Of a stretch of DNA of 64,000 bases, positions 29,598 through 37,884 are shown piece by piece. Location of the stretch: contig NZ_JACIJD010000013.1 of assembly GCF_014199205.1 (NCBI RefSeq), forward strand, positions 1-64,000, given 5' to 3'. The translations under genes and the position numbers were made by a program. This DNA comes from Muricoccus pecuniae. GTDB lineage: Bacteria > Pseudomonadota > Alphaproteobacteria > Acetobacterales > Acetobacteraceae. Each line of letters opens with the position of its first letter. Position 1 is the stretch's first letter. The notes under the pieces were generated by a model. It saw only the letters and a list, made by a program, of their open reading frames with translations. It did not search any database and was not told the origin of the DNA.

Positions 29598-30122
29598 ATG
29601 GGCGCGGGGAGCACGCGATTGCCGAGCTGGTTCACCGCCGACACGCATTTCGGCCACGGCGCCCTGCGCGCCCTGCTGCGCCGCCCCTACGACTCCACCG
29701 CCGCGATGGATGCCGGCCTCGTCGCGGCCTGGAACGAGGCGGTCGGGCCGGATGACGAGGTCTGGCATCTCGGCGACTTCGCCGTCGGCCACCGCGACCC
29801 TGCCGGGCTGCTGGCCGCGCTGCACGGGGTGAAGCACCTGATCTGGGGCAACAACGACCCCTCGGCGATCCGGGCCCTGCCGGGATGGGCCAGCTCGCAG
29901 CCCTATGCCGAGCTGGAGCGGGAGGGGCGCGCCCTCGTGCTCTGCCACTATCCCTTCAGGAGCTGGAACGGGCAGGGCAAGGGGGCCTGGAACCTGCACG
30001 GACACTCCCACGGGCGGCTGAAGCCGCTGCCCCGGCAGTTCGATGTGGGGGTGGACCCCCGCGGCTACCGCCCCGTCCGGCTCTCGGATCTGCGGCCGGC
30101 GAAGGGCGGTGCCGATGGCTGA
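29598..30122 (+). CDS. Calcineurin-like metallophosphoesterase
   Basis: 174 residues from ATG 29598. Metal-binding motifs in order: 'WFTADTHFGHGALRALL' (D/H), 'EVWHLGDFAVG' (GD), 'HLIWGNND' (GNND, the GNHD motif with Asn), 'LCHYPFRSWNG', 'NLHGHSHGRL' (GHSH). This short form is the YfcE/phage-type phosphodiesterase group; substrate unknown. Its last 8 bp overlap the start of the ABC exporter gene, so they are probably co-transcribed. Confidence 0.85.
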   Translation: MGAGSTRLPSWFTADTHFGHGALRALLRRPYDSTAAMDAGLVAAWNEAVGPDDEVWHLGDFAVGHRDPAGLLAALHGVKHLIWGNNDPSAIRALPGWASSQPYAELEREGRALVLCHYPFRSWNGQGKGAWNLHGHSHGRLKPLPRQFDVGVDPRGYRPVRLSDLRPAKGGADG

Positions 30123-31908
30123 GGTCCCGCGCCCGGGAGGGAGTCCAGGGCGGCTCCCCGCGCTGCGGCTGGTCCTGCCGCTGCTGCGGCCCCACCTGCC
30201 GCGCGTCGCCGCGGCGGTGGCCGCGATGGGCACCGCCGCGGGCGTGCTGCTGCTGCTCGGCCAGGGCCTGCGCCGGATCGTGGATGAGGGCTTCTCCGGC
30301 ACGGGCGCGGGCGGCGAGGCGAGCCTCGACGGGCACGCGCTGCTGCTCCTCGGCCTCGTCGTCCTGCTCGGGCTGAGCACGGCGCTGCGCTTCTACCTCG
30401 TCTCCTGGCTGGGGGAGCGGGTGGGGACGGCGCTGCGCCGCCGCGTCTTCGACCACGCGCTGCGCCTGCCGCCCAGCCATTACGAGCGGCGCCGCACGGG
30501 CGACGTGCTGACCCTGCTGACGGCCGACACGGAGATCCTGCGCAACCTCGTCGGCGCGGCCGTGTCGCAGTGGCTGCGCTCGCTCGTCACCGCCGCCGGC
30601 GCGCTCGGGATGCTCTTCGTCACCAGCGCGCGGCTCACCCTGCTCGTCGTCGCCGTCACGCCGCTGATCGTGCTGCCGCTCGTCGTCTTCGGGCGGCGCG
30701 AGCGGCGGCTGAGCCGCGCGGCGCAGGAGCGCGTGGCCGATCTCGGCGCCCAGGCGGAGGAGACGCTGAACGCCATCGGCACCGTCCAGGCCCACGGGCA
30801 CGAGGCCGCCGACCTCGCGCGCTTCATCGGGGCGGCGGAAGGGGGCGTCGCCGCCTCCCTCGCCCGCGTGCGGGTGCGGGCGGCGCTGCTGCTCTCGATC
30901 ATCCTGCTCGGCTTCGGCGCCATCACCCTCGCCCTCTGGGTGGGCGGGCACGCCGTGCTCTCGGGGCGGCTGACGGGGGGCGAGCTGTCGGCCTTCGTCT
31001 TCTACGCCGTGCTGATGGCGAGTTCCGTCACCTCCCTCTCCGAGCTGTGGAGCGAGGTGCAGCGCGCGGCGGGGGCGGCGGAGCGGGTGGGGGAGTTCCT
31101 GGCGGTGGTGCCGGAGATCCGCCCGCCCGCGAATCCCGTCCCGCTTCCCGCCTCGGCGCCGGGCCGGCCCGTCGGGCGCCTCGCCTTCGAGGGGGTGCGG
31201 CTGCTCTATCCCAGCCGCCCGGACCGACCGGCGCTGGACGGCGTCTCGCTCGCGGTGGAGCCGGGGGAGACGGTCGCGCTCGTCGGCCCCTCGGGCGCGG
31301 GCAAGACGACGCTGTTCGGGCTCGCGCTCCGCTTCCGCGACCCCGATTCCGGTCGCGTGCTGCTGGACGGGGTGGACCTCCGCGAGGCCGATCCCGCCGC
31401 GATCCGCGCGCGCATCGGCCTCGTGCCGCAGGACCCCGTGATCTTCGGCGCTGATGTGGCCGCCAACATCCGCTACGGCCGCCCGGAGGCGAGCGATGCC
31501 GAGATCCGCGCCGCCGCCCGCGCCGCCGATGCGGAGGGCTTCATCGAGGCGCTGCCGGGGGGCTACGCCACCTTCCTCGGCGAGAAGGGCGTGCGCCTCT
31601 CCGGCGGGCAGCGCCAGCGGATCGCCATCGCCCGCGCCGTGCTGCGCGACCCCCCGCTCCTGCTGCTGGACGAGGCGACGAGCGCGCTGGACGCGGAGAG
31701 CGAGGCGGCGGTGCAGGCGGCGCTGGCCCGGCTCGCGCGCGGGCGGGCCGTGCTCGTCATCGCCCACCGTCTGGCCACCGTGCGCCGCGCGGACCGCATC
31801 CTGGTGATGGAGGCCGGGCGCGTGGTGGCCGAGGGCACGCATGACGCGCTGGTGGCCGGGGGCGGCCTCTACGCGCGGCTGGCGCGGCTGCAATTCGCGG
31901 CGGGGTGA
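30115..31908 (+). CDS. ABC exporter, fused membrane and ATPase domains
   Basis: 597 residues. The six-helix transmembrane domain is at about 15-320; the nucleotide-binding domain is at about 345-595. Walker A is GPSGAGKTT near residue 391, the signature is LSGGQRQR near 495 and Walker B is 'PLLLLDEATSALD'. The H-loop 'VLVIAHRLATV' follows. A half-size exporter of the MsbA/multidrug type that would work as a homodimer in the inner membrane. Substrate is unknown: a lipid or hydrophobic compound is usual. It overlaps the metallophosphoesterase gene by 8 bp and precedes the polysaccharide locus, but no link to that locus is shown. Confidence 0.9.
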   Translation: MAEVPRPGGSPGRLPALRLVLPLLRPHLPRVAAAVAAMGTAAGVLLLLGQGLRRIVDEGFSGTGAGGEASLDGHALLLLGLVVLLGLSTALRFYLVSWLGERVGTALRRRVFDHALRLPPSHYERRRTGDVLTLLTADTEILRNLVGAAVSQWLRSLVTAAGALGMLFVTSARLTLLVVAVTPLIVLPLVVFGRRERRLSRAAQERVADLGAQAEETLNAIGTVQAHGHEAADLARFIGAAEGGVAASLARVRVRAALLLSIILLGFGAITLALWVGGHAVLSGRLTGGELSAFVFYAVLMASSVTSLSELWSEVQRAAGAAERVGEFLAVVPEIRPPANPVPLPASAPGRPVGRLAFEGVRLLYPSRPDRPALDGVSLAVEPGETVALVGPSGAGKTTLFGLALRFRDPDSGRVLLDGVDLREADPAAIRARIGLVPQDPVIFGADVAANIRYGRPEASDAEIRAAARAADAEGFIEALPGGYATFLGEKGVRLSGGQRQRIAIARAVLRDPPLLLLDEATSALDAESEAAVQAALARLARGRAVLVIAHRLATVRRADRILVMEAGRVVAEGTHDALVAGGGLYARLARLQFAAG

Positions 31909-31932
31909 AGAAGCGTGCGGCCCCCGCCGCGC

Positions 31933-32058
31933 CTAATGGTGCAGCGGGATGGGCCAGTCGAGGGCGTACTCGGCCAGCACGAGGAGCGCGACCAGCACGA
32001 GGGTGACGAGCGTGACGGTGAGACCTGGGCCGCGAAGCGCTTGCGATCCGGCGATCAT
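31933..32058 (-). CDS. Small single-pass membrane protein (41 residues)
   Basis: ATG at 32058 with GGGAGGCAGGG immediately upstream, an excellent ribosome site. The product starts MIAGSQALRGPG, then has one hydrophobic helix of about 17 residues (LTVTLVTLVLVALLVLA) and ends EYALDWPIPLHH. No family recognised. It lies alone on the minus strand, convergent with the ABC exporter. The ribosome site, the helix and the short hydrophilic end argue for a real small protein. Confidence 0.6.
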   Translation of the reverse strand: MIAGSQALRGPGLTVTLVTLVLVALLVLAEYALDWPIPLHH

Positions 32059-32168
32059 CCCTGCCTCCCATTCCGTGTTGGCGCGGGAGCGTTCGGCGCC
32101 CGCGCGGGGAGCAGCCTAGCACCGGATCGTTGCGCCGGCGCGCGGTGCCGGATCTTGTGATCCGCGCA

Positions 32169-32267
32169 GGAGCGGTTTCCGTTCGCCGTGGCTCACGGTA
32201 CCCGCTCCCGCCTTCTGCTTTGTCGCATTTCCGAGCCGCCGGGTGATTCCACCCGGCTTGAAAATGC
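32169..32267. repeat. Mosaic palindromic intergenic element (RIME-like)
   Basis: Two hairpins in tandem. The first has outer arms GGAGCGG (32169-32175) / CCGCTCC (32202-32208) and inner CCGTG/CACGG (32186-32190 / 32194-32198). The second has outer GCATTT (32225-32230) / AAATGC (32262-32267) and inner GCCGGGT/ACCCGGC (32238-32244 / 32251-32257). This layout, with the GAGCGGTTTCCG and GCATTT...AAATGC ends, resembles intergenic mosaic elements of alphaproteobacteria. It ends 2 bp before the stop of the SLBB exporter gene and may terminate it. Confidence 0.6.
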
Positions 32268-32268
32268 T

Positions 32269-35061
32269 CTACCGCGCCTGCTTCGAGATCACCGCCAGCG
32301 CCGCCGAGCTGATCGAGATCTGCCCGAGCACGGAGGTGAGGTCGCGGATGAAGCCCCAGGTCTCGTAGGGCGAGGGGTCCTGCGGCACCACCACGAGGCT
32401 GCCCGGCGGGATGGGCGGCCCGCCCGACTGCCAGCTCCCCAGCCCCGCCGGCACGCTCTGCCCGTTCGGCAGCACGACGAAGGCGCGGGAGGCATCGGCG
32501 AAGCGCTGCTCGCCGCCGGCGGCGCGCACGTATTGCGAGGCCTTCCATCCCGTGGAGAACTGGAGGCTGCCGGGGTTCAGCACGGCGCCCACCACCGTCA
32601 CCTCGTTCGGGCGCTTGGGGATGACCAGGAGGTCGCCGGGCTCCAGCAGCACGTCAAGCTCCGGCCGCGCGGCGAGCACCACGGGATTCGCCTCCACCAC
32701 CATGCGCCCGGCCGCCCGCGCCTCGCGCAGCGTGCCGGCGAGCGCCTGGCCGGCGTTGATGGCCCCGCCGAGGTCGAGGCCGCCCTGCCGGCTGCCCGCC
32801 ACCGCCTGTCCGGCGGCCACCTGGATGAGGCTCGATTCCAGCTCCCGCGCCGTGCGCTGGAAGCCCTCCTGCTGGCGCTGGCGGACGCTCTCGCGCGTGA
32901 AGACGGCGCCGTAGGGATAGGCCTGCCCCGTCAGCCCGCCCGCGCGGGCGAGTAGCTCGGAGAGCCGCTCGCCCCGGCGGATGTCGTAGGTGCCGGGCCG
33001 CAGGAACTCGCCCACCAGCGTCACGGGGCCGGTGTCGCGGTCCCCAAAGCCGCGGGGGATGCGCACCGCGTCGCGCGGGGAGAGGCGCACGGCCGCGAAG
33101 TTACGGGAGCGCAAATCCAGCCGCGTGCGCGAGAGCGGGATGGCGCCCGCCCCCTCCAGCGGCTCGCGCGCGAACTCCACCGCCGAGAGGTCGGCCGTGT
33201 CCGCCGGCCCGCCGGCCGCGGCGATCACCATGTCGAGCCCGGTATCCTCGATGACGGGGTAGAGGCCGGGCAGCCGCACCTCGCCCGCGAGCAGCACGGA
33301 CTGGTCGAGCAGGAAGGGCAGCAGCGCGGGGTAGTCCACGAAGACCTGCGGGCAGCCGGGCGCGCCGATATCGGGGAAGCCGGCGCTGCGCGCATGGGCG
33401 AAGCGCAGCGGGGAGGAGCGCGCGGCGACCGCCAGCGCCATGAGCGCCGGGCAGTCCACCGGAGGGGGGACGGAGCCCGGAAGCGGCCCGGCGGGCTGGC
33501 CGGCCGCACCCGCTGCCACGGCGGCGGGTGCGACGGGCAGCGGGGCGGCAGCCTCGCCGCGCAGGGCGCGCTGCACGGCGGGCGAGGCGAGCCAGAGCAC
33601 GTCGGACTGGGAGAGGAGGATCACCTCGTCCCCCTCGCGCAGCGGCAGCTCCGCCCCGCCCGTCATGACGCGGCCGAGGTCGAAGGCGATGAAGCGGCGC
33701 ACCCGCGTCCGCTCGTCCATGCGCCAGGCGACGCCCATGCGGACATAGGGGTCGGGGCGGATCACGCGGGGATCGGCGAGGAGGGCGCGCAGCCCCGCGC
33801 CGCGCGGCCCGACGCCGCGGATGACGGGGGCGGCGACATGCCCGGCCAGGCGCAGCCCGCCCGAGGCCACGTCCACCCCGGGGGAGACCGTGACGGCATC
33901 GCCGCGCCGGAGGAGGGAGCCGGGCGAGAGCTCGGACATCGCCCGCCGCCCGCCCGCATCCGTGCCGGTGGAGAGGAAGCGGTTGCCCGCCGGCCGCAGC
34001 GCGCCGCCGGCCAGGGCCAGCACCGAGGCGAGCGGCGCCGAGGCGACCCCGGCGGGAAGCTCGTAGATGCCGGGGCGCGTCACATCCCCGCCGAGCGCCA
34101 CCACGCCGCCGAGCGGCGGCACCACCACCCGCTCCCCCTCGCGCAGCGACAGGTCGGGCGTGCCGGACACCCCGGCGATGGCGGCGTAGAGATCCACCAC
34201 CCGCGCGCCCCCCGGCCCCTCCACCCGCACCGCGCGCAGGCTGCCCGTGCGCCGGATGCCGCCCGCGGCACCGAGGGCGTCGAGCAGGGAGGCGAGGGCG
34301 GGCAGGGGAACGAGGCCGGGACGCACCACCTCGCCCGCCACGAAGACGGCGATCTGCCGCGTCTGCCCGATGGAGACGAAGGCTTCCGACCCCCCGAGCT
34401 CCCGCGCCACCCGCATCTCGATGTCGGCGCGCAGCTCGCGCAGCGTGCGCCCGGCGGCGGGGAAGGGGGCGAGGTCGGGCAGGGTGAGCATCCCGTCCCG
34501 CCCGATGCGGAGCGAGAGCGACTGGCGGGAGCGGCCGCGGATGGAGACGATCACCTCGTCGTCCCGCCCGATCCGGTAGTCGTCGGGCAGGGCGCCCACC
34601 ACGGCGCTCGCCGGGCCCTGCGGGGGGCCGAGGTTGCGGAAGGTGTCGTAGCCGAACTGGCGCAGCGGCGGCTGCTGATCCGGCAGGCGCGCGGCGAAGA
34701 AGGCCTCGGTGTTCGACAGGGGCTCGCCGGGCTCGACATGAAGCGCCAGGGCGGAGGCGGAAGCGGGGGCGGCCGGCGGGGCGGCATAGGCGGGCGGGTG
34801 CGGCGTCGCGGGCAGGGAGGAGGGCGTCCCGCCCGCCATGCGCCCACCGGCGGCATCGATGATGCGCTGGAGGATGTCGCCCTGCGCACCCGGCGCCAGG
34901 CTCGGCAGCGGCATCCCGCCCGGCAGGGTGGAGGGAAGGGAGGGCGGCAGCAGCGGTTGCCCCTGGGCGAGGGCCGCAGAGGGCAGGATGGGTGTCAGCG
35001 CGGCGAGGACCGCCAGGGCGAAGCCGCCCTTCTTCCACACGCGAGCACCGGGGATAGACAA
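32269..35061 (-). CDS. Polysaccharide export protein with SLBB domains (Wza/KpsD-like)
   Basis: About 930 residues from a TTG at 35061 (GAGAGG 6 nt upstream; a GTG at 35040 is the alternative). Signal peptide: 'KKGGFALAVLAALTPILPSAALAQ'. A Pro-rich stretch follows. The poly-export (PES) domain starts near 159 ('DYRIGRDDEVIVSIRGRSRQSLSLRIGRDGML'). Several SLBB segments come after it ('IAVFVAGEVVRPGLVPL', 'VVALGGDVTRPGIYELP', 'VLLAGEVRLPGLYP', 'VTLVGEFLRPGTYDI', 'VTVVGAVLNPGSLQF'). It should form the outer-membrane/periplasmic export channel for the polymer made by the next genes. No lipobox cysteine is visible. It is divergent from them. Confidence 0.88.
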   Translation of the reverse strand: MSIPGARVWKKGGFALAVLAALTPILPSAALAQGQPLLPPSLPSTLPGGMPLPSLAPGAQGDILQRIIDAAGGRMAGGTPSSLPATPHPPAYAAPPAAPASASALALHVEPGEPLSNTEAFFAARLPDQQPPLRQFGYDTFRNLGPPQGPASAVVGALPDDYRIGRDDEVIVSIRGRSRQSLSLRIGRDGMLTLPDLAPFPAAGRTLRELRADIEMRVARELGGSEAFVSIGQTRQIAVFVAGEVVRPGLVPLPALASLLDALGAAGGIRRTGSLRAVRVEGPGGARVVDLYAAIAGVSGTPDLSLREGERVVVPPLGGVVALGGDVTRPGIYELPAGVASAPLASVLALAGGALRPAGNRFLSTGTDAGGRRAMSELSPGSLLRRGDAVTVSPGVDVASGGLRLAGHVAAPVIRGVGPRGAGLRALLADPRVIRPDPYVRMGVAWRMDERTRVRRFIAFDLGRVMTGGAELPLREGDEVILLSQSDVLWLASPAVQRALRGEAAAPLPVAPAAVAAGAAGQPAGPLPGSVPPPVDCPALMALAVAARSSPLRFAHARSAGFPDIGAPGCPQVFVDYPALLPFLLDQSVLLAGEVRLPGLYPVIEDTGLDMVIAAAGGPADTADLSAVEFAREPLEGAGAIPLSRTRLDLRSRNFAAVRLSPRDAVRIPRGFGDRDTGPVTLVGEFLRPGTYDIRRGERLSELLARAGGLTGQAYPYGAVFTRESVRQRQQEGFQRTARELESSLIQVAAGQAVAGSRQGGLDLGGAINAGQALAGTLREARAAGRMVVEANPVVLAARPELDVLLEPGDLLVIPKRPNEVTVVGAVLNPGSLQFSTGWKASQYVRAAGGEQRFADASRAFVVLPNGQSVPAGLGSWQSGGPPIPPGSLVVVPQDPSPYETWGFIRDLTSVLGQISISSAALAVISKQAR

Positions 35062-35158
35062 TTCTTGCCTCTCGTCCCGGCTGTGCCGGGTGCCGTGTCG
35101 CAACCTCGCCGCGAAAACCGGCGATGACGAACCCGTGATCGTGCTACCACAGCGCGTC

Positions 35159-36928
35159 ATGCCACTCCAAGCACCGCGCGCGCTCCTGCGCCTCGACGCC
35201 GCCGCCCGGCTGGGTGCCCGGCCGCTGATGTGGCTCGCATGGCACAGGGCGCGGGTAGCAGCCGGGCTGCCCGGCCGCGCGCTGCGGCCCGCCGCGCCCC
35301 CCGCCGGCCCCTTCCTGCCCGCCACGGCGCCCGCGCCCCCCGCCCTGCCCCCCGGCGCGGCGGAGGCGGTGCTGGCGGCCGCGCGGGACCTCTCCCCGGC
35401 GGTGGAGCACGGGCCCTTCGATCCGGCAGCGCCCGCCCTCTCGCTCGATCTCTTCGCGCCCGGCGATGTCCGCCCGGTCTGGGAGCGGAACCGGCTGGGC
35501 TGGCTGCCCCTGCTCGTCCAGGCGCACCGGCTGGAGCCGGGGGGCGGCCACCTCCTCCGCGCCGAGTCGCGTCTGGCAGCGTGGTGCGCGGCCAACCCGC
35601 CCTACCTCGGCCCCAACTGGGCCTGCGGGCAGGAGGCGGCGCTGCGCGTCCTCACCCTTTGTCTCGCCCATGCGCTGCTGGGCGGCGGGGCGGTGGAGCC
35701 GGGGATGGCCGCGCTGCTGCGCCTGCACGCCCGGCGGATCGCGGCCACGCGCGCCTATGCCCGCGCGCAGGACAACAACCACGCCGTCAGCGAGCCCGCC
35801 GGGCTGCTCGCCTGCGCCTGGATGCTGGGGGATGGGGAGGCGGCCCGGCGCGCGGCGCGCGACCTCTCCGCGGCCCTCGCCCGGCTGGTGGCGCCCGATG
35901 GCGGCTTCGCCCAGGTCTCGACCGGCTATCACCGCCTGCTGCTCGACACCCTCTCTGTCCTGGAATGGCTGCGGCGGGGGCTCGGCGCCCCGCCCCTGCC
36001 CGAACCTGCCCCCGCGCGCGCCGCCGCCGCCGCGCGCTGGCTGGCGCGGCTGGTGGAGGAGGAGACCGGCGCGACCCCCCGGCTCGGCCACCAGGACGGC
36101 TCCGCCCTGGCCGACCTGTCGCTCGGCGGCGCGGGGGATGCGCGGGGCGGCGCGGAGCGGGCGGCGCGGCTGCTGGCCGGGGCCTCGGCCGGCTTCCCGG
36201 ACGACCCCGGCTGCGCCTGGCTCGGCCTGGACCTCCCCCCGCCCCTGGCGGCGGAGGCGGAGTGGGTGGCCGAGGGCACGCGGGGCTGGCAGCACGGCCC
36301 GGCGCGCGCCCTGCTCCGCACGGGGCCGCTGCGCTTCCGCCCGGGGCAGGCGGACCTGCTGCATCTCGATCTCTGGGACGGCCCGCGGAACCCCCTGCGG
36401 GACACGGGCACCGGCGCCTACAACCCGCCGGGGGACAAGGGCTGGTGGGCGGCGCATTTCGCCTCCGCCGCCGCGCACAACCTCATCCTCTTCGACGAGG
36501 CGGAACCGATGCCGCGCGCCGGCCGCTTCCTCCTCGCGCGCTGGGTGCGGACGGAGTCCCTGCCGGACGGCGCCGCCACCCGCGACTTCAGGGGCAACCG
36601 CCACGCCCGCCGGGTGGTCCCGGGCGGGCGGGACTGGGTGGTGGAGGACCGCCTCTCCGGCCCCTTCCGCCGGATCGCGCTGCGCTGGCATCTCTCGCCC
36701 GGGGCGTGGCGCCTCACCGGGGACGGGGCCGAGGGCGCGGAGGCCCGCATCGCCCTCGCCGCCGACGCGCCGCTCCGCATCGCCATCGAGTCGGGATGGG
36801 AGAGCCGCGCCTATGGGGAGGCGGAGCCGGTTCCCGTGCTCGTCGCGCGGGCGGAGGCGCCGGTCAGCGCGGTCACGACACGAATCCGGCTCCGAAGTGA
36901 TTGCACCGGGGGTGGGGCCTATGCCTAA
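35159..36928 (+). CDS. Heparinase II/III-like protein in polysaccharide locus
   Basis: 589 residues from ATG 35159. An N-terminal helical region spans about 90-330 ('FAPGDVRPVWERNRLGWLPLLVQAHRLE', 'ARAQDNNHAVSEPAGLLACAWMLG', 'FAQVSTGYHRLLLDTLSVLEWL'). A heparinase II/III beta domain spans about 375-560 ('LLHLDLWDGPRNPLRDTGTGAYN', 'WWAAHFASAAAHNLILFDEAEPMPR'). The conserved NNHAxxE and YHRLLLD elements are those of uronate lyases of this fold. There is no obvious signal peptide. In exopolysaccharide loci such proteins trim or modify the polymer. It is divergent from the SLBB exporter gene. Confidence 0.85.
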   Translation: MPLQAPRALLRLDAAARLGARPLMWLAWHRARVAAGLPGRALRPAAPPAGPFLPATAPAPPALPPGAAEAVLAAARDLSPAVEHGPFDPAAPALSLDLFAPGDVRPVWERNRLGWLPLLVQAHRLEPGGGHLLRAESRLAAWCAANPPYLGPNWACGQEAALRVLTLCLAHALLGGGAVEPGMAALLRLHARRIAATRAYARAQDNNHAVSEPAGLLACAWMLGDGEAARRAARDLSAALARLVAPDGGFAQVSTGYHRLLLDTLSVLEWLRRGLGAPPLPEPAPARAAAAARWLARLVEEETGATPRLGHQDGSALADLSLGGAGDARGGAERAARLLAGASAGFPDDPGCAWLGLDLPPPLAAEAEWVAEGTRGWQHGPARALLRTGPLRFRPGQADLLHLDLWDGPRNPLRDTGTGAYNPPGDKGWWAAHFASAAAHNLILFDEAEPMPRAGRFLLARWVRTESLPDGAATRDFRGNRHARRVVPGGRDWVVEDRLSGPFRRIALRWHLSPGAWRLTGDGAEGAEARIALAADAPLRIAIESGWESRAYGEAEPVPVLVARAEAPVSAVTTRIRLRSDCTGGGAYA

Positions 36929-36956
36929 TCCCAGCCGCACGAAACCGTGAGTGGTG

Positions 36957-37859
36957 ATGCCGCTCGAACTTCTCCTCATCGGCGTCTGGAGGCTGCGCTG
37001 GCGGGTCATCTCGCTGGCGGCGGCCCTCCTGCTGCTGGGCGGGAGCCTCGTGATGCTCTGGCCCCGGCAGTACGTGGCCGAGGCGGTGGTGGCGCCGGCC
37101 GAGACCACGGGCCTGGCCGCCTCCACCCTCATCCAGGGCGGGCTGGTGATGCCGGGCGGGCTGCTGGACACCCGGGCGGGCGGCAACTTCGCGATCTACC
37201 TCGCCAATCTCCGCAGCCCCGAGGCCGTGGCGATGCTCGCGCGGGACACCCGGATCCTGGACGACCTCACCCTTCTCAAGCGGAACGGCGTGACCGGCCG
37301 CCTGCGCGTGCTGGCCGGCATCCCGCCCGGCCCGGCCGATCTCGACGATCTCGACCGCTGGCTCGACCGCAATCTCGGCGTCACCCAGTCCCTCGCCACG
37401 GTCACCACCAGCCTCGCCATCGCTCATCCCGACCGCGCGACGGCGCTCGACATCCTCCGGCGCCTGCACGCCTTCGGGGAGGCGCGGGTGCGCGAGAGCC
37501 TGGACGATCTGGCCCGGCGGCGCGTGGCCGCGCTGGAGGCCCGCATCGCGGCCGAGCGCGACGTGTTCATGCGCAACCCGATGTACGAGCTGCTCGCCCA
37601 GCACCAGCGGGCCGGGGTGATCGCCGCGGCGGACGAGGCGGTGGCCGCGCGCCTCGTCTCGGCGCCGAGCGTGGGCCTCTGGCCCTCCCTGCCGAACCGG
37701 CCGCTGCTGCTCCTCCTCCTCGGGGTGACGGTGCCGCTCGCCTGCCTCCTGCTCGCGGCCTGCCGGGTGCTGCTCTTCGGCGTGCCGGCCGAGCCGGAGC
37801 GGCGGCGGGCCGGGGCGCGGGCTGCGCGGCCCGCCCTCGCCCGCAAGCGGGAGGAGTAG
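36957..37859 (+). CDS. Wzz-like polysaccharide chain-length / co-polymerase protein
   Basis: About 300 residues from ATG 36957 (GTGs just upstream also possible). TM1 is near 15-37 ('WRVISLAAALLLLGGSLVMLW'). The periplasmic region is helical ('LDILRRLHAFGEARVRESLDDLARRRVAALEARIAAERDVFM'). TM2 is near 245-275 ('LPNRPLLLLLLGVTVPLACLLLAACRVLLF'), and a basic C-terminal tail follows. This matches Wzz/PCP proteins that set polymer length; it has no cytoplasmic kinase domain, and no kinase gene is nearby. Confidence 0.78.
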   Translation: MPLELLLIGVWRLRWRVISLAAALLLLGGSLVMLWPRQYVAEAVVAPAETTGLAASTLIQGGLVMPGGLLDTRAGGNFAIYLANLRSPEAVAMLARDTRILDDLTLLKRNGVTGRLRVLAGIPPGPADLDDLDRWLDRNLGVTQSLATVTTSLAIAHPDRATALDILRRLHAFGEARVRESLDDLARRRVAALEARIAAERDVFMRNPMYELLAQHQRAGVIAAADEAVAARLVSAPSVGLWPSLPNRPLLLLLLGVTVPLACLLLAACRVLLFGVPAEPERRRAGARAARPALARKREE

Positions 37860-37884
37860 GCGGCGCCCCCGCCGCCGGCACGGC

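Noticed and set aside
34838-35158. Longer N-terminus for the heparinase-like gene
   Set aside because: Overlaps the start of the divergent SLBB exporter gene and is low-complexity; the similarity to the family begins after ATG 35159.
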